Below, piece after piece: positions 34,800 through 41,845 of a DNA stretch of 41,845 nucleotides. A program made the translations under genes and the position numbers. This DNA comes from Candidatus Aminicenantota bacterium (GTDB taxonomy: Bacteria > Acidobacteriota > Aminicenantia > Aminicenantales > Saccharicenantaceae), in NCBI GenBank assembly GCA_014360005.1, contig JACIYI010000018.1, positions 1-41,845 of the forward strand, written 5' to 3'. A model generated the notes under the pieces. That model was given only the letters and a program-made list of their open reading frames with translations, made no database searches and had not been told where the DNA came from. Each line of letters begins with the position of its first letter. The first letter of the stretch is position 1.

Positions 34800-36293
34800 G
34801 TGAAAAGCGGAAAAAAGATCCTATTATCTCTCATTTTACTATTATGGGGACTGGCTCTATTTTCTGAAGCTGCAGACAGACCAGCCCGCTACGAACAGCC
34901 ACTCAACTGCTATACCGTGCTGGTGGGTAAGAAGGCCAGCGCTGATGGTTCAGTGCTGGTGGCTCACAACGAAGATGATTACGGAGATATCATCGTCAAT
35001 GTGCGTAAAATAAGCCCGCGAAATTACGGTCCCACAGTAAAAATTAATTTAGGACATGGAGCCGTTTACGAAACCGACGGCCGAACCAATGGGTTTCTCT
35101 GGATAGAAGCCACGTCCCAGGAGTTCGCTGATAGCTTTATCAATGAATACGGTGTCGTTATTACTTCTGACGCCTGTGCTTCCCGCGAAACTAACGAGGA
35201 TTACACCGACGGCGGAATCAGTTACATGCTGAGAAGAATCGTGGCCGAAAAAGCCAGGTCTGCCCGTGAGGCAGTGAAGTTAGTTGGTGAGCTGGTGGAA
35301 AAATACGGTTACCGCAGTTCCGGCCGCACTTATTCCATTGCTGATAAAAATGAAGCCTGGATGGTAGCGGTCATCAGAGGTCGTCACTGGTTTGCTCAGC
35401 GCGTACCTGATGACGAAGTGGCCATCATACCTAATTATTACACCATAAGACAAATCCGCCTGGATGACCCTGATAATTTCATGGGTAGCCGGGACATCAT
35501 TGAATACGCCAAAAATAACGGCTGGTACGATGAAATCAAAGACGGACCGTTTGATTTCAAAAAGGCGTTTGCCCGACCTTCCAGCCGGGAGCCGGTTTTC
35601 GACGGCAACACCTTGCGCATGTGGCGTGGCCTTACCATCTTGAGCGGCAAAGAATGGGAAATAAACGGAGATTATCCCTTCTCCTTTAAACCAGCTAAAA
35701 AAGTTACCCCCGAGATGTTGATGGCGCTGCTCCGCGACCACTACGAAGGAACCCAATACGACGCTACCGATGGTTACAAGGAAGGCAGCCCCAACCGGAC
35801 AAGATATCGCACCATCTGCACTTCCTCCACCATCAATTCTTTTGTGGCCTGTTTGAATGATAGAAGGCCCGAGCCAATCTCCATCCTGGTCTGGCTGGCC
35901 TTTGGTAAACCAGATACAACTATCTATTTGCCTGTCTTCTACCACGTCGATCATCTGCCCGAATGTTTTGGTTCTGGCCCAACCACTCATGACTACGAAC
36001 TTTTCTATCGCCAGCATTTTGACCCAACTGAAATTGAGAAGGTCAAGGAAAAACTGCTTAATTACCGAGTAAAAAAATTTGAGGCCGAAGTGGAAGAAAA
36101 TTACGGGCAGTTGATAACTTCCCTGCAAAAAGAACTCTTCCCTTTGGAAGCCAGCTTTTTAAAAGAAGTGAACAAACTTATGACCGGGAAGGACAAAGCC
36201 CTAAAGAAGAAAATTACTGCTTTGCTGAATGAAGCGGTAACCAAAGTAAACCGGGCTTATGACCGGCTGGAAAAGTCTACAGAAGGAAAGTAA
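34800..36293 (+). CDS. Secreted C69 family dipeptidase
   Basis: A 497-residue N-terminal-nucleophile hydrolase that cleaves dipeptides. A signal peptide (about residues 1-25) directs it outside the cytoplasm. The nucleophile is Cys37, in the stretch NCYTVLVGKKASADGSVLVAHNEDD, which is the family signature. Also typical are NEYGVVITSDACASRE and TYSIADKNEAWMVAVIRGRHWF. Maturation would expose Cys37 by removing the short PARYEQPLN segment. It starts at GTG, with AAGGAGG at 34788-34794 five bases before it. Its own promoter is visible upstream. Together with the M1 and M24 enzymes it suggests peptide feeding. It converges with the GH38 gene. Confidence 0.92.
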   Translation: MKSGKKILLSLILLLWGLALFSEAADRPARYEQPLNCYTVLVGKKASADGSVLVAHNEDDYGDIIVNVRKISPRNYGPTVKINLGHGAVYETDGRTNGFLWIEATSQEFADSFINEYGVVITSDACASRETNEDYTDGGISYMLRRIVAEKARSAREAVKLVGELVEKYGYRSSGRTYSIADKNEAWMVAVIRGRHWFAQRVPDDEVAIIPNYYTIRQIRLDDPDNFMGSRDIIEYAKNNGWYDEIKDGPFDFKKAFARPSSREPVFDGNTLRMWRGLTILSGKEWEINGDYPFSFKPAKKVTPEMLMALLRDHYEGTQYDATDGYKEGSPNRTRYRTICTSSTINSFVACLNDRRPEPISILVWLAFGKPDTTIYLPVFYHVDHLPECFGSGPTTHDYELFYRQHFDPTEIEKVKEKLLNYRVKKFEAEVEENYGQLITSLQKELFPLEASFLKEVNKLMTGKDKALKKKITALLNEAVTKVNRAYDRLEKSTEGK

Positions 36294-36296
36294 ACT

Positions 36297-36341
36297 CGGG
36301 CGAAGAAGGCAGGTCTTTGTCTTTGCCTACCCCCTCGCCCG
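36297..36341. terminator. Stem-loop between the convergent C69 and GH38 genes
   Basis: CGGGCGA (36297-36303) pairs with TCGCCCG (36335-36341), with an inner pair AGGCA/TGCCT. It lies just after the C69 stop and could end both converging transcripts, but no T-run follows on either side, so it would not be a classical intrinsic terminator. Confidence 0.45.
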
Positions 36342-36451
36342 GCCAAATGTTCTAAGCTCCGGCAATAAGTAATCGTTTGTTGTGTTACTAATTATTAAAA
36401 GCGTAACACTATCAGAAATTGTTTCCAAGCCATCAATTTAACGCCTGTTAA

Positions 36452-39400
36452 TTACCGCACATAAATCTCATCCACCAGCAGCCAGGCTTTCTGGCCGGCA
36501 TAACGGAAGCCAGCTGGGACTATGCCTACATTGTAGGCTTTTAACCTGATGAACCGGGCACTTCGGCCCTTTAAGGAGAAAGCCAGCTCTTTTATGGAAG
36601 GCGGCAAAGGTTTTTCTGGCCGTCCAAGTTCCTTCTCCACCACTTTTTCGTAAGTTTTTCCGTTTTCGGAAACCTCCACTTCCACTTTTTCGGGTAAGAA
36701 AATGCGGTTGTTGTGATTTTCCAGACAGTTTAAAATCAACTCATAGACATCTCTTTTTGCTCCCAGGTCCAGTACCACTTCCAGGTTTTCCTGCTCAAAG
36801 CCCTGCCAGTTAGGGTCGTTAGGGTCAACCGTGGCCTTCACCAGGTCAACGAGAGTTTTCTCCTCGCCGGCACCTTCCCGGGACGGCGACGGCCGGGTAA
36901 AATAAACCACCTCTTTTACCGGATAAGATTTACTGAAAAAGCCCATGGCCACTGGGCTGGGTAATCTTACCGGATGGTAGGCAATCGCTTTCAGGACAGC
37001 ATCCTTTTTCAGGCTGAGGGGCTCAGAGTAAACCGGGCTCTTCTCGTTTGGTTCACTGCCGTCCAGAGTGTAATGAATTACAGCCCCCGGGAGAGCAACC
37101 TTTATTTTTACCGTCGCTGGTGCTTCCTCCGAAACATGAGCGGTAGCTGGTTCAATTTCCGGCTTCGGCACTACGGCAAATCTTTCATAATCTTCTTTCT
37201 TTCTCTTAAGAACATCAAAAAGCTCGGACGCAGCGCGGGTTTCATCGTTCTCGTTATAAGCTACGCTCAAAGCCAGAATTTTAATTCTAGGATTGTCCGG
37301 CAAAACTATGGTGCTTGTTCCTTCGGGCAGGTCCACCGCATATTTAAACATATAGCCGTAGATGTAAGGTTCATTTCCTTCCTGCGGATGATGAATATGA
37401 GTGGTAAAGAAAGCTACTTCATCCTGTTTAGTATAACCTGGAGCCACGCCTACGTAGGTAAATTTATCACGGTCAAAATCAATCTTCTCTGCCGAGCCCT
37501 CAGCCCACAGCCGATTATCCCACTGACCGATAAATCCACTCCAATAAGCTACCGGTATTTCTACCTCCCTGTTTCCAATTTTAAACACACCTTTCTGGTT
37601 TTCTTCGGTAGCAGCGGCCAGCAGATAAAGCCGGTTGAACTTTCCTTCTGGCAGAGAAATTAACTGGCCCTGGCAGGAAACAGCATTTTTGGCACCATCA
37701 AACCTAGGCCCGATTTTAAAACTTATACTGCCAGCCAAAATTTTATCTGGCACCAGCTCTGCCGGATAGGTCCGACCAGCTGCCTCCAATCCCCCGTCGC
37801 TCCTATTTCCGTCATAGGTGAACACATCCACGTTGTAAGGGAGCTCAACTTCTGCCACCACTGGAGCTGTCAGTGTCTTTGGTGGCGCTACTGGCTTTAT
37901 GGCAAAAGTTTTCAGGCTGTATGGTTTCAGGTCGAAAACCAGCTTCCCTTTTTTCACTTGAGCTGGGCCAACATCTTCTTCCACTCCGTTCATTTCTCTG
38001 GCCGATTTAATCCCCCTACCCAGGCTGAGCGTAACATTATTTGTCTCCTTTCCTCTGGTTTCCACCACCCTGATGATGATCTCCTCAGAATTTTCGGCTT
38101 TTTTCACAGCCGAAACAGTAACATTCGGATGGCTCAAACTGAGGAATGAATAGCTCTTGCCCAGCAGTCCCTGGTGTGGAAAAGTTTGAAAAGCCAGAAG
38201 GGGCTGGTTTAACCGCAGAGACTGTTCATTGGTTCCGCCTTCCCGCCAGTCACCCTTGTGTCCGTAAAGAGCATAAAGAATCCGGTGCTGGCCAAAGTCC
38301 TGGTAGGCCTGTTCTTTTGGCCAAGAACGAACACCAGGAGTGTAAAGCAGGGTTAGCCGCAGAATATTATCCGTCGGTTTGTCGGAGCCGTATTTACAAT
38401 CTTCAAGCACCGAAACACCATAATCTCCGCTCTTGTCGGTCAGGTCAAACCAGCGGTGGGAAGGAACTTCAAATTTTTTGGGGTTGTTGTTCCCACGCTG
38501 AATAGTCCCAACTCCCCAGTTGTAGGTGGCTAACGGGTTAGAGACCGTTAGGGGAAAAACTGCTTTGAGTGAAGATTCAAAAGTAGCCCAGTCAATGTCA
38601 TTAAGAAATTCCACCCGGTCAGCGGTCTGCCCTGTAGACAGTCTGATAATCTGGACAAAACGCGAATGCCGCGACTCTCTTTCTACTTTCACAGCTACCC
38701 GGGCTGGTCCATTTTCCACCACAGAAATTTTAGCCGGGCCCTCCACGTAGCCAGCTGGCGGCTTCATCCGGTCTTCCCAATCCATGTTCCAGGCTGGCCA
38801 CTGCTGTGGTTTCTCATAATGGAAAGAAAGCCTGGCTGGAGAAGCCAGCAATTCTTTTTGATATTTCTTATCATAGATACTGGAAACATCTCCGTCCTGA
38901 TTAATCTTCACCACGTACCGTTCGTTTTCTAAAAGATTCTTTTCTGCCCGAAGTCTGCTGCTCAGCTTACCTGGTTCAGAGGAAGGACGAACATCAAAAA
39001 CGGAAAAACCAACGGCCGGCACCTTGGCCAGAAAAATAATTTTAATTTTATTCCCGTTCCTTTCCAGCACCTGCGCTGGTACTTCACGTCCATCAGGTGA
39101 GAAAACCCGGACATATTTTGGGCTCTGACCAAGGCTTAACTCCGCTTCCACCACGTCTTCCCGGTCAAAAGAAAGCGGGTTATAAACGACCACAGGAACT
39201 CCTGTCACACTGGTATCCAACGCCCGGCTTACCGCTCCCGCTGCGTCCTTGAGCACCAGACTGAATTGATTGGCAGCCAGAATTTCGTCATTCCAGGAAA
39301 ATTCATAAGCCCGTGGAATACTGGTGCCGGGGAGAATATCATGAAATTGAGCCCCAAGCACCAGACGCCAGGCTTCTGTCAGCCTTTCCCTGTCGTACTT

Positions 39401-40474
39401 AGCTGCTCCCAGCCAGTCTGCTACCACAGCTGCTACTTCTGTTGAATAAGCCAGAAACTCGTTTTTGCGGTTCCACCGTTTCATGGCCGCCTGAGAAGTT
39501 ATGGAACCAGCTGAATGATTGGTCAGAAGAAATTCCCCCTGGTACGAAGGTAACTTCTTTTTCTGCTTATCCGACACACTGATAAAAAACTCATCAGCGC
39601 GGGAAGAAACGACTTTAACTTCGCTCGTCCGGCTGCTGGCCACACTGAGCTCCAGGTTTTTTACCGAATTTTCATCCGGTGCCCCACCTACATCGCCGGT
39701 ACCAAAATACATGTAGTCAGCATAAACGCCATATTTCTGGCCATTCTGCAGAACCCTTCTCATCCAGTTCTGGTTCTGAGTCAGGTCACTGGTGATTTTC
39801 CCGGTGTAATTGCCAGGGTTAAGAGCAGCAACTACGGCCTGCCCATCTGGCCCATACCAGACTCCGATGTTAAAAGGAATACCTATAGCTGACCCCCAGG
39901 TCAGCTTTTGAGTAGAAAATCCCTTCAAACCACAGTGGGCCAGAATAGAGGGCAGAGAAGCCGGAAAACCAAAGCAGTCAGGCAGGATGTATTCCTTGCT
40001 GGAAAAACCGAATTCTTTCTTGAAAAACTGTGTTCCGTATAGAATCTGGCGGATAATGGATTCAAAGGAAGGAGCCATAACATCATTCTCTTCCATAGAA
40101 GAACCAGCCGGGAACCAGCGCCCCTTGGCTACATATTCCTTAACTTTTTCATACTCCTTTGGATAATACTCTTTCATCATCCGGTAACGATTAGCCCCGC
40201 TGAAATTGAAGACATAATTTGGATACTTCTCAAACAGAGAAAAATTATCCACCATCGTATTCCAGATATATTCCCGGATAGTTTTCTGATAATCCCAGCG
40301 CCATTGAGTATCAAGATGTGCATAACCAACAGTAAACAGAACTTTCTCCTGACTTAGGTCCCATTTATCTTTTTTTGTCGTTTGGGCCAGCGAAGAAAAA
40401 AACGTGAGCTGGAAAATGACTAGGCTTAAAACCATGATTTTTAAACAGGAAATGAAGGTTTGTTTTTGGCTCAT
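36452..40474 (-). CDS. Secreted multidomain GH38 alpha-mannosidase-like enzyme
   Basis: A 1340-residue exported protein with a signal peptide ending near AQTTK (residue 31). The GH38 catalytic domain has the metal-binding HLDTQWRWD (His53, Asp55) and Asp166 in LPDCFGF, which matches the catalytic nucleophile region. The all-beta mannosidase C-terminal domain follows (about 460-880). Around residues 1125-1190 a short domain (VIHYTLDGSEPNEKSPVY) resembles the chitobiase/hexosaminidase C-terminal module. The last 130 residues form an F5/8 type C (discoidin) domain, LEVVLDLGAKRDVYELILN to the end, likely for carbohydrate binding. GH38 enzymes cleave alpha-mannosides of glycans. The start is preceded by GAGGT on the minus strand. 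It stands alone between the C69 gene and the inositol gene, so its regulation is unclear. Confidence 0.93.
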   Translation of the reverse strand: MSQKQTFISCLKIMVLSLVIFQLTFFSSLAQTTKKDKWDLSQEKVLFTVGYAHLDTQWRWDYQKTIREYIWNTMVDNFSLFEKYPNYVFNFSGANRYRMMKEYYPKEYEKVKEYVAKGRWFPAGSSMEENDVMAPSFESIIRQILYGTQFFKKEFGFSSKEYILPDCFGFPASLPSILAHCGLKGFSTQKLTWGSAIGIPFNIGVWYGPDGQAVVAALNPGNYTGKITSDLTQNQNWMRRVLQNGQKYGVYADYMYFGTGDVGGAPDENSVKNLELSVASSRTSEVKVVSSRADEFFISVSDKQKKKLPSYQGEFLLTNHSAGSITSQAAMKRWNRKNEFLAYSTEVAAVVADWLGAAKYDRERLTEAWRLVLGAQFHDILPGTSIPRAYEFSWNDEILAANQFSLVLKDAAGAVSRALDTSVTGVPVVVYNPLSFDREDVVEAELSLGQSPKYVRVFSPDGREVPAQVLERNGNKIKIIFLAKVPAVGFSVFDVRPSSEPGKLSSRLRAEKNLLENERYVVKINQDGDVSSIYDKKYQKELLASPARLSFHYEKPQQWPAWNMDWEDRMKPPAGYVEGPAKISVVENGPARVAVKVERESRHSRFVQIIRLSTGQTADRVEFLNDIDWATFESSLKAVFPLTVSNPLATYNWGVGTIQRGNNNPKKFEVPSHRWFDLTDKSGDYGVSVLEDCKYGSDKPTDNILRLTLLYTPGVRSWPKEQAYQDFGQHRILYALYGHKGDWREGGTNEQSLRLNQPLLAFQTFPHQGLLGKSYSFLSLSHPNVTVSAVKKAENSEEIIIRVVETRGKETNNVTLSLGRGIKSAREMNGVEEDVGPAQVKKGKLVFDLKPYSLKTFAIKPVAPPKTLTAPVVAEVELPYNVDVFTYDGNRSDGGLEAAGRTYPAELVPDKILAGSISFKIGPRFDGAKNAVSCQGQLISLPEGKFNRLYLLAAATEENQKGVFKIGNREVEIPVAYWSGFIGQWDNRLWAEGSAEKIDFDRDKFTYVGVAPGYTKQDEVAFFTTHIHHPQEGNEPYIYGYMFKYAVDLPEGTSTIVLPDNPRIKILALSVAYNENDETRAASELFDVLKRKKEDYERFAVVPKPEIEPATAHVSEEAPATVKIKVALPGAVIHYTLDGSEPNEKSPVYSEPLSLKKDAVLKAIAYHPVRLPSPVAMGFFSKSYPVKEVVYFTRPSPSREGAGEEKTLVDLVKATVDPNDPNWQGFEQENLEVVLDLGAKRDVYELILNCLENHNNRIFLPEKVEVEVSENGKTYEKVVEKELGRPEKPLPPSIKELAFSLKGRSARFIRLKAYNVGIVPAGFRYAGQKAWLLVDEIYVR

Positions 40475-40789
40475 AATCTACCTCGCTTTTAAGAATCTGG
40501 CATTAATTCTTTTATAAATTAATTGAAAATGAAATTCCACGGGCTGAAGCCTCTCAGAATAATGGAGACGGTCTGGAGCTGCAGATGAGCACATCAGGCT
40601 CTTAAGAGGTTCTATGTATTCTGAGCTGCTCTTAAGCATTTCAAAATCCAGCACCGGGCCACCCCTCCAGAGACCATCCTCTGTGGCCCAGACTTTGTGC
40701 CTTTTATCTATAACTTGCCAAAGGCAACATTCTCTTCCAGGCTAGATGAATTATCTGCTGAGTTTATCTGCCTTCTGGCTGTTAAAACC
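40475..40789. other. Intergenic region between GH38 and the inositol-phosphate synthase gene
   Basis: No gene is seen in these 315 bases. On the minus strand TATAAA near 40517-40512 could be a -10 box for the GH38 gene, but a matching -35 box is poor. The remainder shows no clear terminator after the inositol gene. Confidence 0.25.
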
Positions 40790-41845
40790 TCAATCGTAAT
40801 ACTCGAGCCCCAGATGGGTGATTAATTCTTCACCCTTCATGTAGCGCAGGGTATTTTTTAGCTTCATCAACTGGATAAATAGGTCGTGCTCTGGATAGAG
40901 TTCAGGTGCACACATGGGCGTCTTAAAATAAAAGGATAGCCATTCCTGTATGCCACGAAAACCCGCTCTCTGAGCCAGGTCCATGAACAGCACCAGGTCC
41001 AGGACAATCGGCGCGGCCAGGATACTGTCGCGGCATAGAAAGTCAATCTTTATCTGCATCGGATAGCCCAGCCAGCCAAAAATATCAATATTGTCCCAGC
41101 CTTCTTTGTTATCCCCGCGCGGTGGGTAATAATTGATGCGAACTTTATGATAAAATTTTCCGTAAAGCTCAGGATAAATATCTGGCTGCAAGATGTATTC
41201 AAGAGAGCCCAGCTTGCTCTCTTCCTTTGTTTTGAACGATTCCGGGTCATCCAAAACTTCGCCGTCGCGGTTACCGAGGATGTTGGTTGAAAACCAGCCG
41301 TGTAAACCAAGTAGCCTGGCTTTTAAACCAGGAGCGATGATAGTTTTCATCAGCGTCTGACCGGTTTTGAAATCCTTACCGGCAATCGGTACGTTGTTCT
41401 GTTTGGCCAGCTCTATCATAGCCGGGATATCAACCGTGAGATTTGGCGCTCCGTTAATGAAGGGTACTCCTGACTTGATAGCCGCATAAGCATAAATCAT
41501 GCTCGGAGCAACAGCTGGATGATTCTCTTTCATGGCCTTTTCCAGCGAATCCACTGTTTCGTGGACCGGGTCCGGCTTCATAAAAACTTCAGTGCTGGCA
41601 CACCAGATCATCACCAACCGGTTAAGTCCATTTTCTTCTTTGAATTTTTTAATATCATCCATCAGCTGCAAGGCCAGGTCGTACTTGGTGGCACCAGTCT
41701 TTTTGTTTGGTCCATCAAGCTTTTTCACGTAATTTTTGTCAAAAACGGCTGGAAGTGGTTTTATCTTTTCCAGTTCTTCGCGCACCGGTTCTAAATGTTC
41801 CTTTCTCAAAACGCCAGCTTTGAGCGCAGCTTCATAAGCGTTATC
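40790..41845 (-). CDS. Myo-inositol-1-phosphate synthase, 3' part of gene
   Basis: Converts glucose 6-phosphate to myo-inositol 1-phosphate with NAD, the first step toward inositol lipids or solutes. The frame is open to the window edge; the visible 351 residues lack the N-terminal NAD-binding portion. Matching segments include AYEAALKAGVLRKEHLEP, then PLPAVFDKNYVKKLDG, VPFINGAPNLTVDIPAM, NVPIAGKDFKTGQTLMKT, GLHGWFSTNILGNRDGEV and KIDFLCRDSILAAPIVLDLV, which are the family's nucleotide- and substrate-binding motifs. An apparent TTG at 41809 is internal, as homology continues upstream of it. In bacteria this enzyme often serves phosphatidylinositol or di-inositol phosphate synthesis; no partner gene is in view. 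Confidence 0.95.
   Translation of the reverse strand, partial: DNAYEAALKAGVLRKEHLEPVREELEKIKPLPAVFDKNYVKKLDGPNKKTGATKYDLALQLMDDIKKFKEENGLNRLVMIWCASTEVFMKPDPVHETVDSLEKAMKENHPAVAPSMIYAYAAIKSGVPFINGAPNLTVDIPAMIELAKQNNVPIAGKDFKTGQTLMKTIIAPGLKARLLGLHGWFSTNILGNRDGEVLDDPESFKTKEESKLGSLEYILQPDIYPELYGKFYHKVRINYYPPRGDNKEGWDNIDIFGWLGYPMQIKIDFLCRDSILAAPIVLDLVLFMDLAQRAGFRGIQEWLSFYFKTPMCAPELYPEHDLFIQLMKLKNTLRYMKGEELITHLGLEYYD

Noticed and set aside
35280..36128. 282-codon open frame on the minus strand
   Set aside because: It is antisense to the well-supported C69 dipeptidase and matches no family.
1..41845. CRISPR array, insertion sequence, integrase or phage genes
   Set aside because: No regularly spaced repeats, transposase-like reading frames or terminal repeats were seen on either strand.

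Overview
The window reads as a chromosomal segment of an uncultured, probably anaerobic, polymer-degrading bacterium. Many products are secreted peptidases and glycosidases. Several large exported proteins have no clear family. Start codons include GTG and probably ACG, Shine-Dalgarno sites are AGGAGG-like, and -35/-10 boxes resemble sigma-70. The gene content (M1, M24 and C69 peptidases, GH106, GH38, myo-inositol-phosphate synthase, DUF4382 lipoprotein) reminds me of Candidatus Aminicenantes or a related Acidobacteriota-like lineage. That placement is a recollection, because the window holds no rRNA or other marker that settles it. I see no insertion sequence, integrase, phage gene or CRISPR array.

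Layout. 1-2.8 kb: end of an M24 aminopeptidase P-like gene, then a secreted M1 aminopeptidase with HEAT repeats. 2.8-13.5 kb: five exported carbohydrate-related or unknown proteins (GH106 lipoprotein, deacetylase-like barrel, Tat-exported sulfatase, 583-residue orphan, and on the minus strand a LamG protein). Together they suggest use of a sulfated, rhamnose-containing polysaccharide. 13.7-18.0 kb: carA and carB overlapping by four bases; carA appears to start at ACG. 18.2-18.7 kb: a VOC protein behind an SmtB/ArsR-type operator. 19.0-26.4 kb: two very large conserved proteins of unknown function in one operon, the first with a Tat signal. This is the best candidate for an undescribed system.

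26.4-30.4 kb (minus strand): DNA photolyase with a DUF4382 lipoprotein gene upstream, then a two-gene unit of a START/SRPBCC protein and a secreted unknown. 30.8 kb: tRNA-Leu(UAA). 31.1-32.9 kb: an ABC-2 exporter pair, apparently transcribed with almost no leader. 32.9-34.3 kb: a small cysteine-motif protein, then a methyltransferase and an OsmC protein on the minus strand. 34.8-36.3 kb: C69 dipeptidase. 36.5-40.5 kb: a secreted multidomain GH38 mannosidase. The window ends inside a myo-inositol-1-phosphate synthase gene.

The overall picture is extracellular breakdown of glycans and peptides, with scattered housekeeping genes (carAB, tRNA, photolyase, inositol phosphate synthesis). Three promoters (7.67, 18.86 and 30.75 kb) share an upstream TGAAAGA element at a fixed distance from TTGAC, which may be a lineage-specific promoter feature.
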